This document shows positions 24,391 to 33,781 of a DNA stretch of 64,000 nt, piece after piece. Each line of letters opens with the position of its first letter. The stretch's first letter is position 1. The DNA comes from Skeletonema tropicum (lineage: Eukaryota > Bacillariophyta > Thalassiosirophyceae > Thalassiosirales > Thalassiosiraceae): assembly GCA_037178625.1 (NCBI GenBank), contig CM074141.1:1364001-1428000 (forward strand). Reading direction: 5' to 3'. A program made the position numbers and the translations under genes. A model generated the notes under the pieces. That model was given only the letters and a program-made list of their open reading frames with translations, had not been told where the DNA came from and made no database searches.

Positions 24391-25002
24391 GGTGGTATTG
24401 TTATTGTCGTTGTCGTTACTACTCCGCCCACACGATTCTCCTTGCCCCTCGTCAATCATGCTTGAAAGTTCGTTACAGGAAAACCCGCAAAGAAACGCGC
24501 CTTTTCAAATGAGACCTGTTTCTTCAATCGAGGTTTTCTCGGATGCAAACGGAAATTCTACGAGAAATAGCCCACGTCCATTAAAATTTTGCCCATGAAC
24601 ATGCACCTGGCCTAGGATCTTTCTTCTTTCTGCACTTCGTTCAGCTTCGCTCGCATCCCGATGCGATTGTCTTGTGAGGAAAATCGCCCAATTACCGCCC
24701 AACGCATGGATATGACCATTTTGTGATATTGGCAATGTCATTTTTACGTCTGTACATCGTTTGTAATAATTTGTTAAAAACTAACTAGAAAATACGCTCT
24801 GTTATGCAGGACGGCAACACTGAAGAACAAACTCTGACATCCCAACGCATTGCCTCCGAACTGCTTTCAACGCCAATGTTGGCCCAATGCTCTCAATTCC
24901 TCATTGCTTCCAACACGAGTTCAAAGATAACTTTCATATCACATAATACTGTCATTGTATCCAACACCCGGGATATCAACAAACAAAGAAGTGCACTCAG
25001 CC
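24391..25002. other. Divergent intergenic region
   Basis: About 600 bp between divergent starts. No coding evidence beyond short chance ORFs. Confidence 0.35.
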
Positions 25003-26399
25003 ATGAAAATTACCGCCCTATCCCTCCTCGTCGGAAGTGCCACCGCCACCATGCGCAATAAGGCCGGCGCCCCCCTCCAAAAGAAATCCAATTACGACGT
25101 GGAACGTCAGCTCAGTGGATCTGGAGATTTTGCCGTCGATATGGATAATTTGGATGATGATGCCTCCGATGGAGTGAAATCTGCGAGGTATGGGTGGTAT
25201 ACTAACAAGGATAAGAGTGTTGATTACAGTGGGTACAATATCATGCCTAAGAAGTGTATGATGCAGTAAGTAGAACATGATATGGATATTTTGCATTTAT
25301 GTTGTGTTCTCAACGCTGCCTATTCGCTCATTTAATTTGTATGTTGAAACAATTAATCATTACAGCAAGGGAGAGTACAAGATTGCCTATGAAATGTTCA
25401 AAAACAACAACAACGGATGCCAAAAGCACAGTACAGGAGTTTACCTTTCCGACGTCGGTGCATTCGCCGAGGCTTACGCGTTGCAAAGCCAATATGCCTC
25501 CGTTTACACTTACGGGGACAACCAGTATGGAAATCCCGATTCTTTGGATTATGCTTCCTGTAAGGCATTTGAGAACGCGAATGACGATGGATCTTACACA
25601 TATGTCAAGTTGGGATGTTCGGATGCTGGGGGATTGAAGCTTCGCACTTATTCGGATAGTAGCTGTACTGTGGAAATTACCAATAACCTTGGAGTTTACA
25701 ATGATATGAAGGTACGTGGTGGTTTGTGTATGTGTGGTTTCACCAGATCAATATTATGTTGTGTCTCGTTTTTTTTCTAATATGCGTCAATTTTGCCCCC
25801 TCGTTTCTATCGTGTAGATGACTTTAGGAGGTTGTGTCTCCTGTACCGCCAACCCCGCCTTTGACGACGATGTTAACATTGCTGCAATGGCCGACGCTGG
25901 ATACACCGATGACTTCGCAAACTATGACGCCAAACTTTGCGCAACAATTCACTCGAACAAAGATACTATGGCTCAAAGTTGTGGATGGGGCTGCAAGAGA
26001 GCAATCAAGAGACAAGGTGTCGCTTACGACGATGGCTCCCCACGTAGATGGAAGGCCTTGGAGAAGTTCTTCCTCTTCTTCTGGAGCTTTGCTGGTATTG
26101 GATTGGTCTGGGTTGTTCTCAAGCAACGTCGTATGATGTCACGCGAAGATGCCATTGTGGAAGAAGCTGCCATGAATGGAGTTGGTATCAAGAAGCGTCA
26201 CGTCTTCCCAATTGCTCTTGCAATTGTTTTCTTGACTCTCCTCTCTATGTTCATGGTGTGGAAGAAGATGACATGGCTCCTTCTTATTGGTGTCAATGTT
26301 GGTTTGTTTGCCCAATTTGTCTTCTTGAGGCGAAAGGCCAAGAAGGCGAATGCTGGTGGTGATGGATACGTTAAGGATGCCGGACTCCAGATTTCGTAA
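25003..26399 (+). CDS. Secretory-pathway membrane protein (3 exons)
   Basis: Exons 25003-25265, 25366-25711 and 25818-26399 join in phase 2 and phase 0 across GT-AG introns of 100 and 106 nt, giving 396 residues. It begins with a signal peptide (MKITALSLLVGSATA). The lumenal part has paired Cys motifs (KKCMMH, NNGCQKHSTGVYLS, CVSCTANPAF, CGWGCKRAI). Hydrophobic helices near residues 280-300, 335-355 and 358-375 anchor the C-terminal third, ending with a short basic tail. It resembles Cys-rich membrane proteins common in diatoms in general layout, like the gene at 239-2743, but I saw no direct sequence match between them. Function unknown. Confidence 0.78.
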
Positions 26400-26669
26400 T
26401 TTTGTAAAGTGCATATATGTGTCATGTAAAGATCAACCGCATTAGGGTTTAAATAAGTCTTTGGTCTAACATAAGTTATTAGGAAGATGGTTGTATTCAA
26501 TACTATGTTACTTTGACGTAGAAGGGTAAAAAGTAGAGACACTGCAGGGCGATGATCGTATGACCACAAGAAGTAAGGAACAAGGGGGAGTCAATTAGGC
26601 ACGACGATACTATCTCTTGTAGTAGCAATTAGTAAACGTAATATGTATCTTCTAATGTTATCTAGCGTA

Positions 26670-27867
26670 CTAATTTTTCGTCATCATTTCCCTCATCTCT
26701 GACATCTTCAACTCTCCTTCGATCGACAGGCATTCATGCAAGACAAGCTTGAGCGTCTTGAGTACATATCATATCGGCTGCATCATGTCACATTATGTAT
26801 GCTATGATATTCACATTGAGCTGTAAAGGATACCTGGAGACAGGAGAACAACAGCTTGTTAGCAAGTTTGGATTCGGCAATAAAATCTGGAAGTCGTATC
26901 AAGATTAAGCCTCAGAGTGGTGGTGCATATAAAAGTAATCATGTTGCGGCGTACTTCACCTCTTTCGGGGTGAAGATATTGCCTAGAATATTTACAGGTC
27001 TGTAACATAAGGTTACAATCATCACTGGCTATTATATATATATTTGGGGCTGTGACTCTATTGGCAAATGTTCTTACCTGCATAAACTCAGTATCAGCGA
27101 AGGTACCACAGGACTCGGACAGCTTTTTCACCAAGAAGATATCAAACGACCCACTTTCATCGGATGGAACCTGATTGTTAAAAAGTGCGGAAAATCTAAA
27201 ATGTTAGGCATGCTGTCATCAAGAGAAAGATTCATCACAAAGCCAGCAATCGGGCAGTTTCGCAACAATAAGACCTAAGTTGGTGGTGCATATCCTCGAG
27301 TCGTCAGGGTATAGACGGACAAGTTACCCCTTTCGGGGTACCAATGCAAATGTCATGAATCAGAACAGATCTGTGATTATGGATAGTTTATCATCATCGG
27401 CCTATTCCTAGTTGCAAAGATGGTATGAGTTAGGATGATTTCGGTAACGTTTGTTGCTCTTACCTCTGGAGATACATTCAAAACTTCAATAAGGATCGCT
27501 ACTAATGAAGCCTACTTGGATAGAAAAGAGATAGAAGCGATTGTGAGATGATCAGAAGATACATCGATACAAATCATAAGAGGCACACAAGAATCTAGTA
27601 TTCATCCCATCAGATGCTTTGTTGATATCACACTTGGATCTCGTCCAAGTCATTTGACACGCATGAATGATAATTTTTGAAACAAAGCTGTGTAAGTCAT
27701 CATTAGGATGTCTCTGATTTCTAGGTGTTGACTTACTTCATTGCTTGCAATGTCTGCAGCATCGCTCGAGATTGGCACTCAAACTCGATAACTTAACATT
27801 TGCCGCCGACGAGCTCTGACGGGCGTGAGAAGTTACCTCCGCGAGCCGCCGCGACCCAGAACACCAT
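26670..27867 (-). CDS. Small multi-exon protein, host of three intronic snoRNA candidates
   Basis: Minus-strand exons: 27867-27837 (MVFWVAAARG), 27777-27737, 27511-27464 (ASLVAILIEVLNVSPE), 27170-27078 (VPSDESGSFDIFLVKK...), then 26886-26834 (FIAESKLANKLLFSCLQ) and 26756-26670 (TLKLVLHECLSIEGELK... stop). The first four exons join in phase at GT-AG sites. The join to exon 5 is off by one base under my model, so one splice site or base is wrong. The product would be about 117 residues; I do not recognise it. Introns 3, 4 and 5-proximal each hold one C/D-box RNA candidate, which is why this gene matters. Protein function unknown; it may be a vehicle for the RNAs. Confidence 0.5.
26906..27032 (-). 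ncRNA. C/D-box snoRNA candidate 3, 18S guide (intronic)
   Basis: Minus-strand RNA with terminal stem AGCC/GGCT, box C GTGATGA and canonical box D CTGA. The guide before box D (ATGCACCACCACT) complements 18S rRNA GGTGGTGGTGCAT, the region modified by yeast snR40 and human SNORD32 from memory. It shares a CCCCGAAAG hairpin segment with candidate 2. About 127 nt, inside the next intron, about 20 nt from the proposed acceptor. Confidence 0.65.
27271..27405 (-). ncRNA. C/D-box snoRNA candidate 2, 18S guide (intronic)
   Basis: Minus-strand RNA with terminal stem AGGCC/GGTCT, box C GATGATGA, a possible D' box CTGA, and a degenerate box D (CTTA). It contains a perfect hairpin TACCCC-GAAA-GGGGTA. The guide ATGCACCACCA complements the 18S rRNA stretch GGTGGTGCAT. 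About 135 nt, inside the intron between exons 3 and 4. Related to candidate 3. Confidence 0.55.
27603..27710 (-). ncRNA. C/D-box snoRNA candidate 1 (intronic)
   Basis: Minus-strand RNA with a 7-bp terminal stem (CATCCTA with TGGGATG, one G-U), box C ATGATGA directly after it and box D CTGA directly before its 3' arm. About 108 nt, wholly inside the intron between exons 2 and 3 of the host gene. The sequence before box D (CAACAAAGCAT) would be its guide; I could not assign a target. Confidence 0.6.
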
Positions 27868-28033
27868 CGCTGGGAATTTGTGGCGGCTACTTGGGCATAC
27901 TAAAGCGCATCACAATCTATATCACCACATCATAACTTCGCGATGGTAGCACTGCCTTTTTGATTGCAGGTGGGCGCATAGTTGCATTTTATGGTTGGAT
28001 GGCAGAAGTTTGATGTTGATGGGCGTAAGATGG

Positions 28034-28064
28034 CTCCCGCAAAAAATGCCCTCCCGCAAAAAAA
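28034..28064 (+). promoter_or_regulatory. Paired CTCCCGCAAAA motifs
   Basis: Two copies of CTCCCGCAAAA 17 bp apart, about 75 bp before the SelW-like ATG. The reverse complement TTTTGCGGGAG resembles an E2F site. The same pair occurs upstream of the transporter at 33782. Confidence 0.35.
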
Positions 28065-28139
28065 TGTCACAGATGTCGCGGAAATCTTTCTCTATTTAGA
28101 TGATGATATTCATGCCATCACAATCGCTATGCTTTCAAG

Positions 28140-29196
28140 ATGATTAGTAGACGATCTTATGTTACATGCACCATGATGGTAGTGGCTGCTGCACGCCACG
28201 TCGGCCTAGTCTCTTCGTTCGTTGCATCAAGAGCATTGGCTCCATCTGTCTCAAGACTACGCATGATATCATCCGACGATGACAAGTCTTCACCGACACC
28301 AGAAGTTCACATATCTATTGAATACTGCAGCGGGTGTCAATGGATGCTGCGCAGCACTTGGATGGCTTCTGAAATATTGACAACATTTGCAAGTGATGCA
28401 TCCTTGTCTTCTATATCGCTAATTCCAAAGGGTCCACCACTGTCAGAGGGCGGCATCTTTCGCATCACTGCTGATAGCAACAACAACAGCGACAGCGAGC
28501 AAGGTGCTGATTTCATGAAAACAAACCTACTATGGGATCGAAAGATTGAAGGGCGATTCCCAGAATCGAAAGAAGTGAAACAATTGATACGTGATCTTGT
28601 CGACCCAGACAAGGATCTGGGGCATAGTGATAAGCAAATGGATGATATCACTGCAAAAGACGCTGATTGTATAGAATGTAAAGAACAGCAGCAAGATGAA
28701 CCGAAACAAAAGACACAAGAAAGCACTGAGTTGGCAATACCTGACATATTCTATGAGCAAAACAAAGTTTCCATTGAATATTCTACGGGAGCAGTGTCAT
28801 CTCCAGACAATGGCTTGTACAGGGCAAATTTTTACACTAACGAGCTCTTGAGTTGCGCGTACGAGAGAAACGCCTGGTGGAAACAATATCAAAACGATGA
28901 GAATGTCGAGAAAACAACTGCAAGCGCACCAATCATCGTGGATAAAGTTACTTTGATACCCAACCGAGAGCTAACCGGGGCTATTACTATGAAGATTCAA
29001 CTTAACGACGAAATGATAATTTATGACCACTCAAAAGAAGCTGATGATGAATACATTAGATGCATCCCGACTGCGCAAAATGGTTACCAAAGCGATCACG
29101 CATGGAGACACAGACCTTAACAGCGGTGGGCTTGGTTTTGAACTATTGGATGATGATGAGGCAGAGGAGGCTCGCAAATACTTTGGTGTCTTTTAG
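28140..29196 (+). CDS. Two-domain SelW/Rdx-like protein (Cys form), frame broken near the end
   Basis: The N-terminus looks like a plastid or secretory pre-sequence (MVVAAARHVGLVSSFVASRALAPS). Domain 1 (residues about 55-155) has the Rdx/selenoprotein W signature IEYCSGCQW, a CxxC redox site with Cys where SelW often has selenocysteine. A Glu/Gln/Lys linker leads to domain 2 (about 205-300) that keeps the fold pattern (VSIEYSTGA, KVTLIPNRELTGAITMKI, EMIIYDHSKEAD) but lacks both Cys. Near 29045-29060 the frame shifts; the natural C-terminus continues as LDASRLRKMVTKAITHGD to KYFGVF, stop at 29196, while the uncorrected ORF ends at 29120. Thioredoxin-like redox function is probable for domain 1 only. 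Confidence 0.75.
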
Positions 29197-29377
29197 GTCG
29201 TTGCAAGACAAGAAAAAGTCTCCAAAACATGTTGGTAGGCTAGTGCGAAATATTGCCATGAATGAAGAGTCAACTTCATTTAGGGCTGCTTCAAGTCGAT
29301 AGAGAGCAGCGGAGTAGAATGAACATCTAGTTTAAATATTATCTATATTGCATACTACTGTCTTTGCTAATGCTTAA

Positions 29378-29614
29378 CTATACATCACATACTTGTAGCT
29401 TTCCGCCTTTGAGATCAATAGTGGAGCTAGCAGTAATTTCACTACCCGGAGGAAGTAAGACCTTGGTTCCAGATTGTAACCTGCTACTGCTCTCCGTGTC
29501 AGCGTTTACAATTTCGTAGATTAAACCGCCCGATATTTCAACGTTCATGATGTCTTTTCCCCCGCCAGAGCAGTCTGGACGTATTAGGAACGTGCCGATC
29601 ATCTGTTCGTTCAT
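29378..29614 (-). CDS. Small hypothetical protein
   Basis: ORF of 78 residues from an ATG (MNEQMIGTFLIRPD). Composition is protein-like, with alternating hydrophobic residues and Gly turns (VEISGGLIYEIVNAD, KVLLPPGSEITASSTIDLKGG) suggesting a small beta-sheet domain. I recognise no family. It lies convergent to the SelW-like gene with 180 bp between stops. Could be a chance ORF. Confidence 0.4.
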   Translation of the reverse strand: MNEQMIGTFLIRPDCSGGGKDIMNVEISGGLIYEIVNADTESSSRLQSGTKVLLPPGSEITASSTIDLKGGKLQVCDV

Positions 29615-29939
29615 TGCAAGTTCTTTGTCTTCTGTGATTTATGGCATACGATGGGCCGGGTGGCTGGTTGCATTAGGTTGCATTGCAATGGCATCTTCGC
29701 ACATCTTCGGGCTTCGGATTTCAGATTCATTCTACATTTTTGCGAGAGGACTCCAGTGAGTCAAATGTAGAATACTCCGACAAAAATGCTTGGAATTGGT
29801 AGAAAATTACAAATTTATCTAAAGGCCACAATTTTCTGTCATGCACCGACGAACACAAAATGCATTTTTTTTACCGAAAAGTCACAGGCGATAAAGCACG
29901 ATTCTATCCAAGATCATAACATTAGGTACACAGGGCGTA

Positions 29940-31109
29940 ATGGGCGATGTTAATAACACACCCGAAGCGGCCGTGATTGACAGCGGCGGTACGATACACG
30001 ATGCCGCTGCATATCAAGCGGCCGCGACATTGGCATCGTTGATTAGTGCGCCAATCAGCAGCAGCGATAGCAATGAGATGACACGTAATGCGCCGCTCCG
30101 ACCACATAGCCGTTACAATGAGACGAAGAAACCGATTGGCAAGTATGTCATCTCCCACGATAACCGATCAACCAACGGCACAAGGAAATTCACTCGCGAT
30201 GACGACGTTAATCTCATCCGTGGCATCCTGAAATATGGCAAGTCATCCTGGAAGAAAATTTGGCAGGAGACACCTCAGCTGCAACACATTAAACACGCCG
30301 CACTGAAGGATCGTGGACGAAGTAGGAGGTTTCAAAACGCTTTGGAACAGGCGTCAAAGGACCCATCGCTCCTTGATCGTCCATATGAGCTTTTAGGTGA
30401 CGCTCAGAGTAGTTGGTATGAAAAGGACTCCAGTGAAACAGGTGCAGGTGCAACAAAAAGGTCAGCAGGAGTGATCAAAAGTGAAGGCAATGCTAATAAA
30501 AGGTCAAAGCTAACAAACACAGCCACACCTAAACCACGCACGTATAATAAAGGGCTCAAAAATTTACAAAATGGTGAAGTGGATGTCTTTCCGGGCTGGA
30601 ACTTTGAATGTTTTCAGCGCAAAAATTCCACTCAATATGAACGACTCTGGAGCCACAAATCACTCGATGGAATTAGCGTCAGGTCAAGAGTGGGTATGAG
30701 AGAAATGATGGAGAAAATGGAAACGCATCGTGTCGACGCAAAAGGTGCCTATGAAATATTGATGAGCGAGGGCAAAGGAAAGTACTTTATGAGAACTGGA
30801 AACAAAAATGGTCAAGAGGATGACTTTCCAGGATGGACATGTGTACAAGCTCGCAAGAATAATTCCACTCATTATGAACGAATCTGGAGCCACAAAACAC
30901 TTGTTGGAGTTTGCGTCAAGTCAAGAGTTGGCATGAGGGAAATGGTGGAGAAAATGGAAACACACCGTATCGACGCAAAAGGTGCCTATGAAAGATTGAT
31001 GATTGAGGGCAAAAGTAAATACTTCATTCGAGCCGGAAGCAAATTTTGTGGTAAAATTGTTGCTGCCAATGGCTCTCTTGTTGATGTAGAGGAATGGAAC
31101 AGAAAGTAG
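29940..31109 (+). CDS. Myb/SANT-like protein with a duplicated C-terminal module
   Basis: 389 residues, single exon. Residues about 75-135 form a Myb/SANT-like helix set (KFTRDDDVNLIRGILKYGKS, then SWKKIW and KDRGRSRRFQNAL). After a basic linker two copies of a ~75-residue module occur (about residues 218-290 and 299-370), each with FPGW, YERLWSHK or YERIWSHK, RVGMRE, EKMETHR and DAKGAYE. The copies are about 70 percent identical and similar at DNA level, so the duplication is fairly recent. Probably a nuclear DNA-binding protein; the module function is unknown. The start ATG at 29940 is the first in frame. Confidence 0.7.
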   Translation: MGDVNNTPEAAVIDSGGTIHDAAAYQAAATLASLISAPISSSDSNEMTRNAPLRPHSRYNETKKPIGKYVISHDNRSTNGTRKFTRDDDVNLIRGILKYGKSSWKKIWQETPQLQHIKHAALKDRGRSRRFQNALEQASKDPSLLDRPYELLGDAQSSWYEKDSSETGAGATKRSAGVIKSEGNANKRSKLTNTATPKPRTYNKGLKNLQNGEVDVFPGWNFECFQRKNSTQYERLWSHKSLDGISVRSRVGMREMMEKMETHRVDAKGAYEILMSEGKGKYFMRTGNKNGQEDDFPGWTCVQARKNNSTHYERIWSHKTLVGVCVKSRVGMREMVEKMETHRIDAKGAYERLMIEGKSKYFIRAGSKFCGKIVAANGSLVDVEEWNRK

Positions 31110-31589
31110 GCGACGAAAAGCGTCTGTGAAGGAGTCAAAAGTGACATTTGCATCTGTGGTAGATCAAATGGACACCAAAGATATTATGCATACAACTTAA
31201 AATCAGAAAGGTCTTTAACTACTTTATATGAACTTTATTCTCACAGACTTGTATGTTACATGGTTGCGGCGCAAAAAGATTCGGCTTGTATGCTGGAGGT
31301 GAGCAAGAGCAGCATTACACTCTTCGGAAAAGTTCCAAGAGATATGCTGAAGCGCGTTTAATTTCAGATATCCATCTTCAAAATTTAACGTCGGAACTCA
31401 TACATTGCATCTCGTCTTGCTTTGAAGAACAGTTTAGATCATTTTCGAATGCTGGAGTCCAAGCCAAAGCAAGAGCAAAAAGCAAAATACGAAGTCTATG
31501 TTGTACTTATGAAGCATTATCCGTCGGTTGTTGTTGTAGTCTCCACAATCTACAATCAACCACAAAAGTGATAACTAAAATCCAAAAAC
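31110..31589. other. Intergenic, no gene seen
   Basis: About 480 bp between two plus-strand genes; the short ORF starting 31253 lacks protein-like features and is probably chance. Confidence 0.35.
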
Positions 31590-32159
31590 ATGAAATTTCA
31601 ATCAGTACCATTTCTCTTGGCATGCACCTTGGCCATTCTTGTTGGCACAGCTCAAGGATTCATCCAATCCAATAACATTATCAGAAGCATGCCATTGACC
31701 CACCGAACTACACAACTCTTATCATCCAATACATTACAATACAGAACAAAAGTTGTGTCTTCTTTGTTGCTCGCATCATCCGACAATAGCGGCAGCGGTG
31801 CCAATAGAAGACAAGCAAATGGAATGGCCATTTTACCACCGAATGTGGTGAAGTACAGCACTGTCCCAAAAAACAAATTCTTTACGATTGACACAATTCC
31901 AACTGGCCTACTCAAAGAACATTCCACAAAGGAGGGAACTTGGGGAATCATCCGTGTTCATCAGGGCAAATTGGAGTATAAAATCCTCGAGCCTGAACAA
32001 AGCGTTCATATATTAGATGCAGAGAGTGACAATATTGGTATAATTGAGCCTACCATGCTGCATCAGACAAGGGGATTGACAGATGATTTGAAATTCGTCG
32101 TAGAGTTCTGTAGGGTACCTGGAACTGGAGATGTAGATGAGCAGAGGGAAGGGTTGTAA
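31590..32159 (+). CDS. Plastid-targeted DUF1971 (TehB-type cupin-like) protein
   Basis: 189 residues. The start MKFQSVPFLLACTLAILVG is a signal peptide with cleavage near AQG-FIQ, where Phe at +1 suggests plastid import. After a Ser/Arg-rich transit region, residues about 90-180 match the DUF1971 pattern: LPPNVVKYSTVP, TIPTGLLKEHSTKEGTWGII, HQGKLEYKI, then a Pro/His turn and KFVVEFCR. In bacteria this domain occurs in TehB-like tellurite-resistance proteins and alone; its ligand is not known. The fold is expected to be a small beta-barrel. It is convergent with the REXO4 gene (95 bp between stops). Confidence 0.8.
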   Translation: MKFQSVPFLLACTLAILVGTAQGFIQSNNIIRSMPLTHRTTQLLSSNTLQYRTKVVSSLLLASSDNSGSGANRRQANGMAILPPNVVKYSTVPKNKFFTIDTIPTGLLKEHSTKEGTWGIIRVHQGKLEYKILEPEQSVHILDAESDNIGIIEPTMLHQTRGLTDDLKFVVEFCRVPGTGDVDEQREGL

Positions 32160-32254
32160 ATGTCTATAGCTAAGTAGATAGTCTAGGGAAGATTGTCTTA
32201 CAGTATAGCCATCGTTACAATAACAAGCTCTATTTCTTGCCTCTCTTGCTTCCT

Positions 32255-33130
32255 TTATTTCCCTTTTCCAACTCCTTCTCCCATCCTACTCCTTGCATAC
32301 TTGAACAACTCCATACTCGCTCTAGCATCATCAATCGAACAATGTGCTTCCCCCTCCACTTGAATCCTCATTCCCAAATTCTCATAGACCAGATCCCTCA
32401 GTTTCCTAGGTCGCAATTTCCCTCCACTCCTTCCAGTAGCTCTCATGAATGGCTTATACCGCGCAGTATCACGAATGTCACTTCGTGGATGTGATATCAT
32501 CAATGCACTTAAATCATTCTTCAGTGCATGTCCTACTAATATCTTGCCCATGAGCAACTCACCAACTTTCAGACGACATTCCTCATGATCCATAGCATCT
32601 TCATTCTTCGCATGAATGTCTTTCGATCGGACACCGGACACGTGTGTACGAAAGTCGGTAACACGTTCGGGCACACGTACAAATGTATCAAGTAACACTT
32701 CCCCATCCCAATTCGTGACAGATGCTCTTGCCAAGGCCGACTTGACACCATCTGTGCCTATACCCACCATCTCACAATCTATGGCGACATACTTTTGCTT
32801 CTCCGCAAGTGGGATGGCACTATTGATGGCATTTTGTTTGTCTATTTTTTCTTGCTGTTTCTTTTGAGTGGCGTGTGTAGATAAGATCTCGTTGATTCGT
32901 GGAAACTCCTTCTTATTATTTTTGGACTTTTTCTTGTTGTTCTCTTTTGCAACTGCTGCTGCTGCTGCCTCTTTCTGCTCTTCTAAGTCTTCTTGGCCTT
33001 CGATGATGAACTTTAGTTTGTCTTCTTGTTGGCCCTGTGCACGTGCTTTTCTACGTGCATCCTTTCGAAACTTTTTGGCTTCTTGGGTTGTAAGGTTTCG
33101 CAGGAATGATGATGGTAGTTGGTTGCTCAT
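32255..33130 (-). CDS. REXO4: REXO4/REX4-type RNA exonuclease
   Basis: 291 residues. A basic coiled N-terminus (KKFRKDARRKARAQ, KENNKKKSKNNKK) suits a nucleolar protein. The DEDDh exonuclease domain has ExoI AIDCEMVG, ExoII GHALKNDLSAL and ExoIII HCSIDDARASMELF, all acidic residues and the His present, so it should be catalytically competent. The order and length match the REX4 family, which acts in pre-rRNA processing. The start ATG at 33130 overlaps the TAA of an upstream small frame (TAATG). Confidence 0.88.
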   Translation of the reverse strand: MSNQLPSSFLRNLTTQEAKKFRKDARRKARAQGQQEDKLKFIIEGQEDLEEQKEAAAAAVAKENNKKKSKNNKKEFPRINEILSTHATQKKQQEKIDKQNAINSAIPLAEKQKYVAIDCEMVGIGTDGVKSALARASVTNWDGEVLLDTFVRVPERVTDFRTHVSGVRSKDIHAKNEDAMDHEECRLKVGELLMGKILVGHALKNDLSALMISHPRSDIRDTARYKPFMRATGRSGGKLRPRKLRDLVYENLGMRIQVEGEAHCSIDDARASMELFKYARSRMGEGVGKGK

Positions 33131-33344
33131 TAGTCAATTTTAGCCTTCTTTGTTGACAATGGAGATATTCCAGCAGCTGCAGCTGCAGCATCTGTGTTCA
33201 TTTGATCTGCACTACGCTTCTGACCAGATTTTGATGTTACCATCGTTGTCGGCGGCAGCCTTCGTCGCCATCACCACGTGCCTTGGCCATCTTCTTGCGC
33301 CGACGACGCATTTCTGCCTTGGCTTTCTTTGTGTAAAAGGCCAT
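33130..33344 (-). CDS. Small basic ORF just upstream of REXO4 (possible broken N-terminus or uORF)
   Basis: Two frames with protein-like composition: MAFYTKKAKAEMRRRRKKM from ATG 33344, then a +1/-1 shift to KSGQKRSADQMNTD... STKKAKID ending at 33130. Joined it would be about 71 residues, strongly basic with a likely nuclear signal. The stop codon overlaps the REXO4 ATG. It may be a translated leader ORF, a separate tiny gene, or a frame-broken extension of REXO4. Confidence 0.3.
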
Positions 33345-33511
33345 TATTATTGTTATCAAGCTGGAATAATAGCTGCAGTATCGATTGGCTCTGGTTCTAC
33401 GCCTGCGCTGCTTCTAGATTAGGTAGGTAAAGTCGTCATAAAGTCGTCATGGTCATGGTTTGAAGAACAAATCAAATCCAAAAGTTTCATTGGCTGGCTG
33501 TGTGCTTTCAC

Positions 33512-33544
33512 CTCTCCCGCAAAAACACACTCCTCCCGCAAAAA
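33512..33544 (+). promoter_or_regulatory. Paired CTCCCGCAAAA motifs
   Basis: Two copies of CTCCCGCAAAAA-like sequence about 21 bp apart, 240-270 bp before the transporter ATG. Same motif pair as at 28034-28064. Confidence 0.3.
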
Positions 33545-33781
33545 CTAATGACCCCCGCCATAAATTGGGTCATAAATTTGAGATGAAGAGGAGAAGAAGG
33601 ACATTTGCGCCGAGCCTGGTAGTATGTTGTGGCTGGTGGCTGATCAATTCTGCTGTTGCGTTGCTCCAATCAATTATATACGTAAAGAGTCGTTTTTAAA
33701 CAGGGGGAGAGAAAAACTCAGTAGTTACGGGAGTGTGATCGGCAACGAGTTGTGGTCTTGTCGTCAACAATACATATAATC

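Noticed and set aside
26940..27360. CCCCTTTCGGGG hairpins as bacterial-type terminators or a CRISPR-like repeat
   Set aside because: Only two copies, within eukaryotic introns and inside better-fitting C/D-box RNAs; spacing and number do not fit a CRISPR array.
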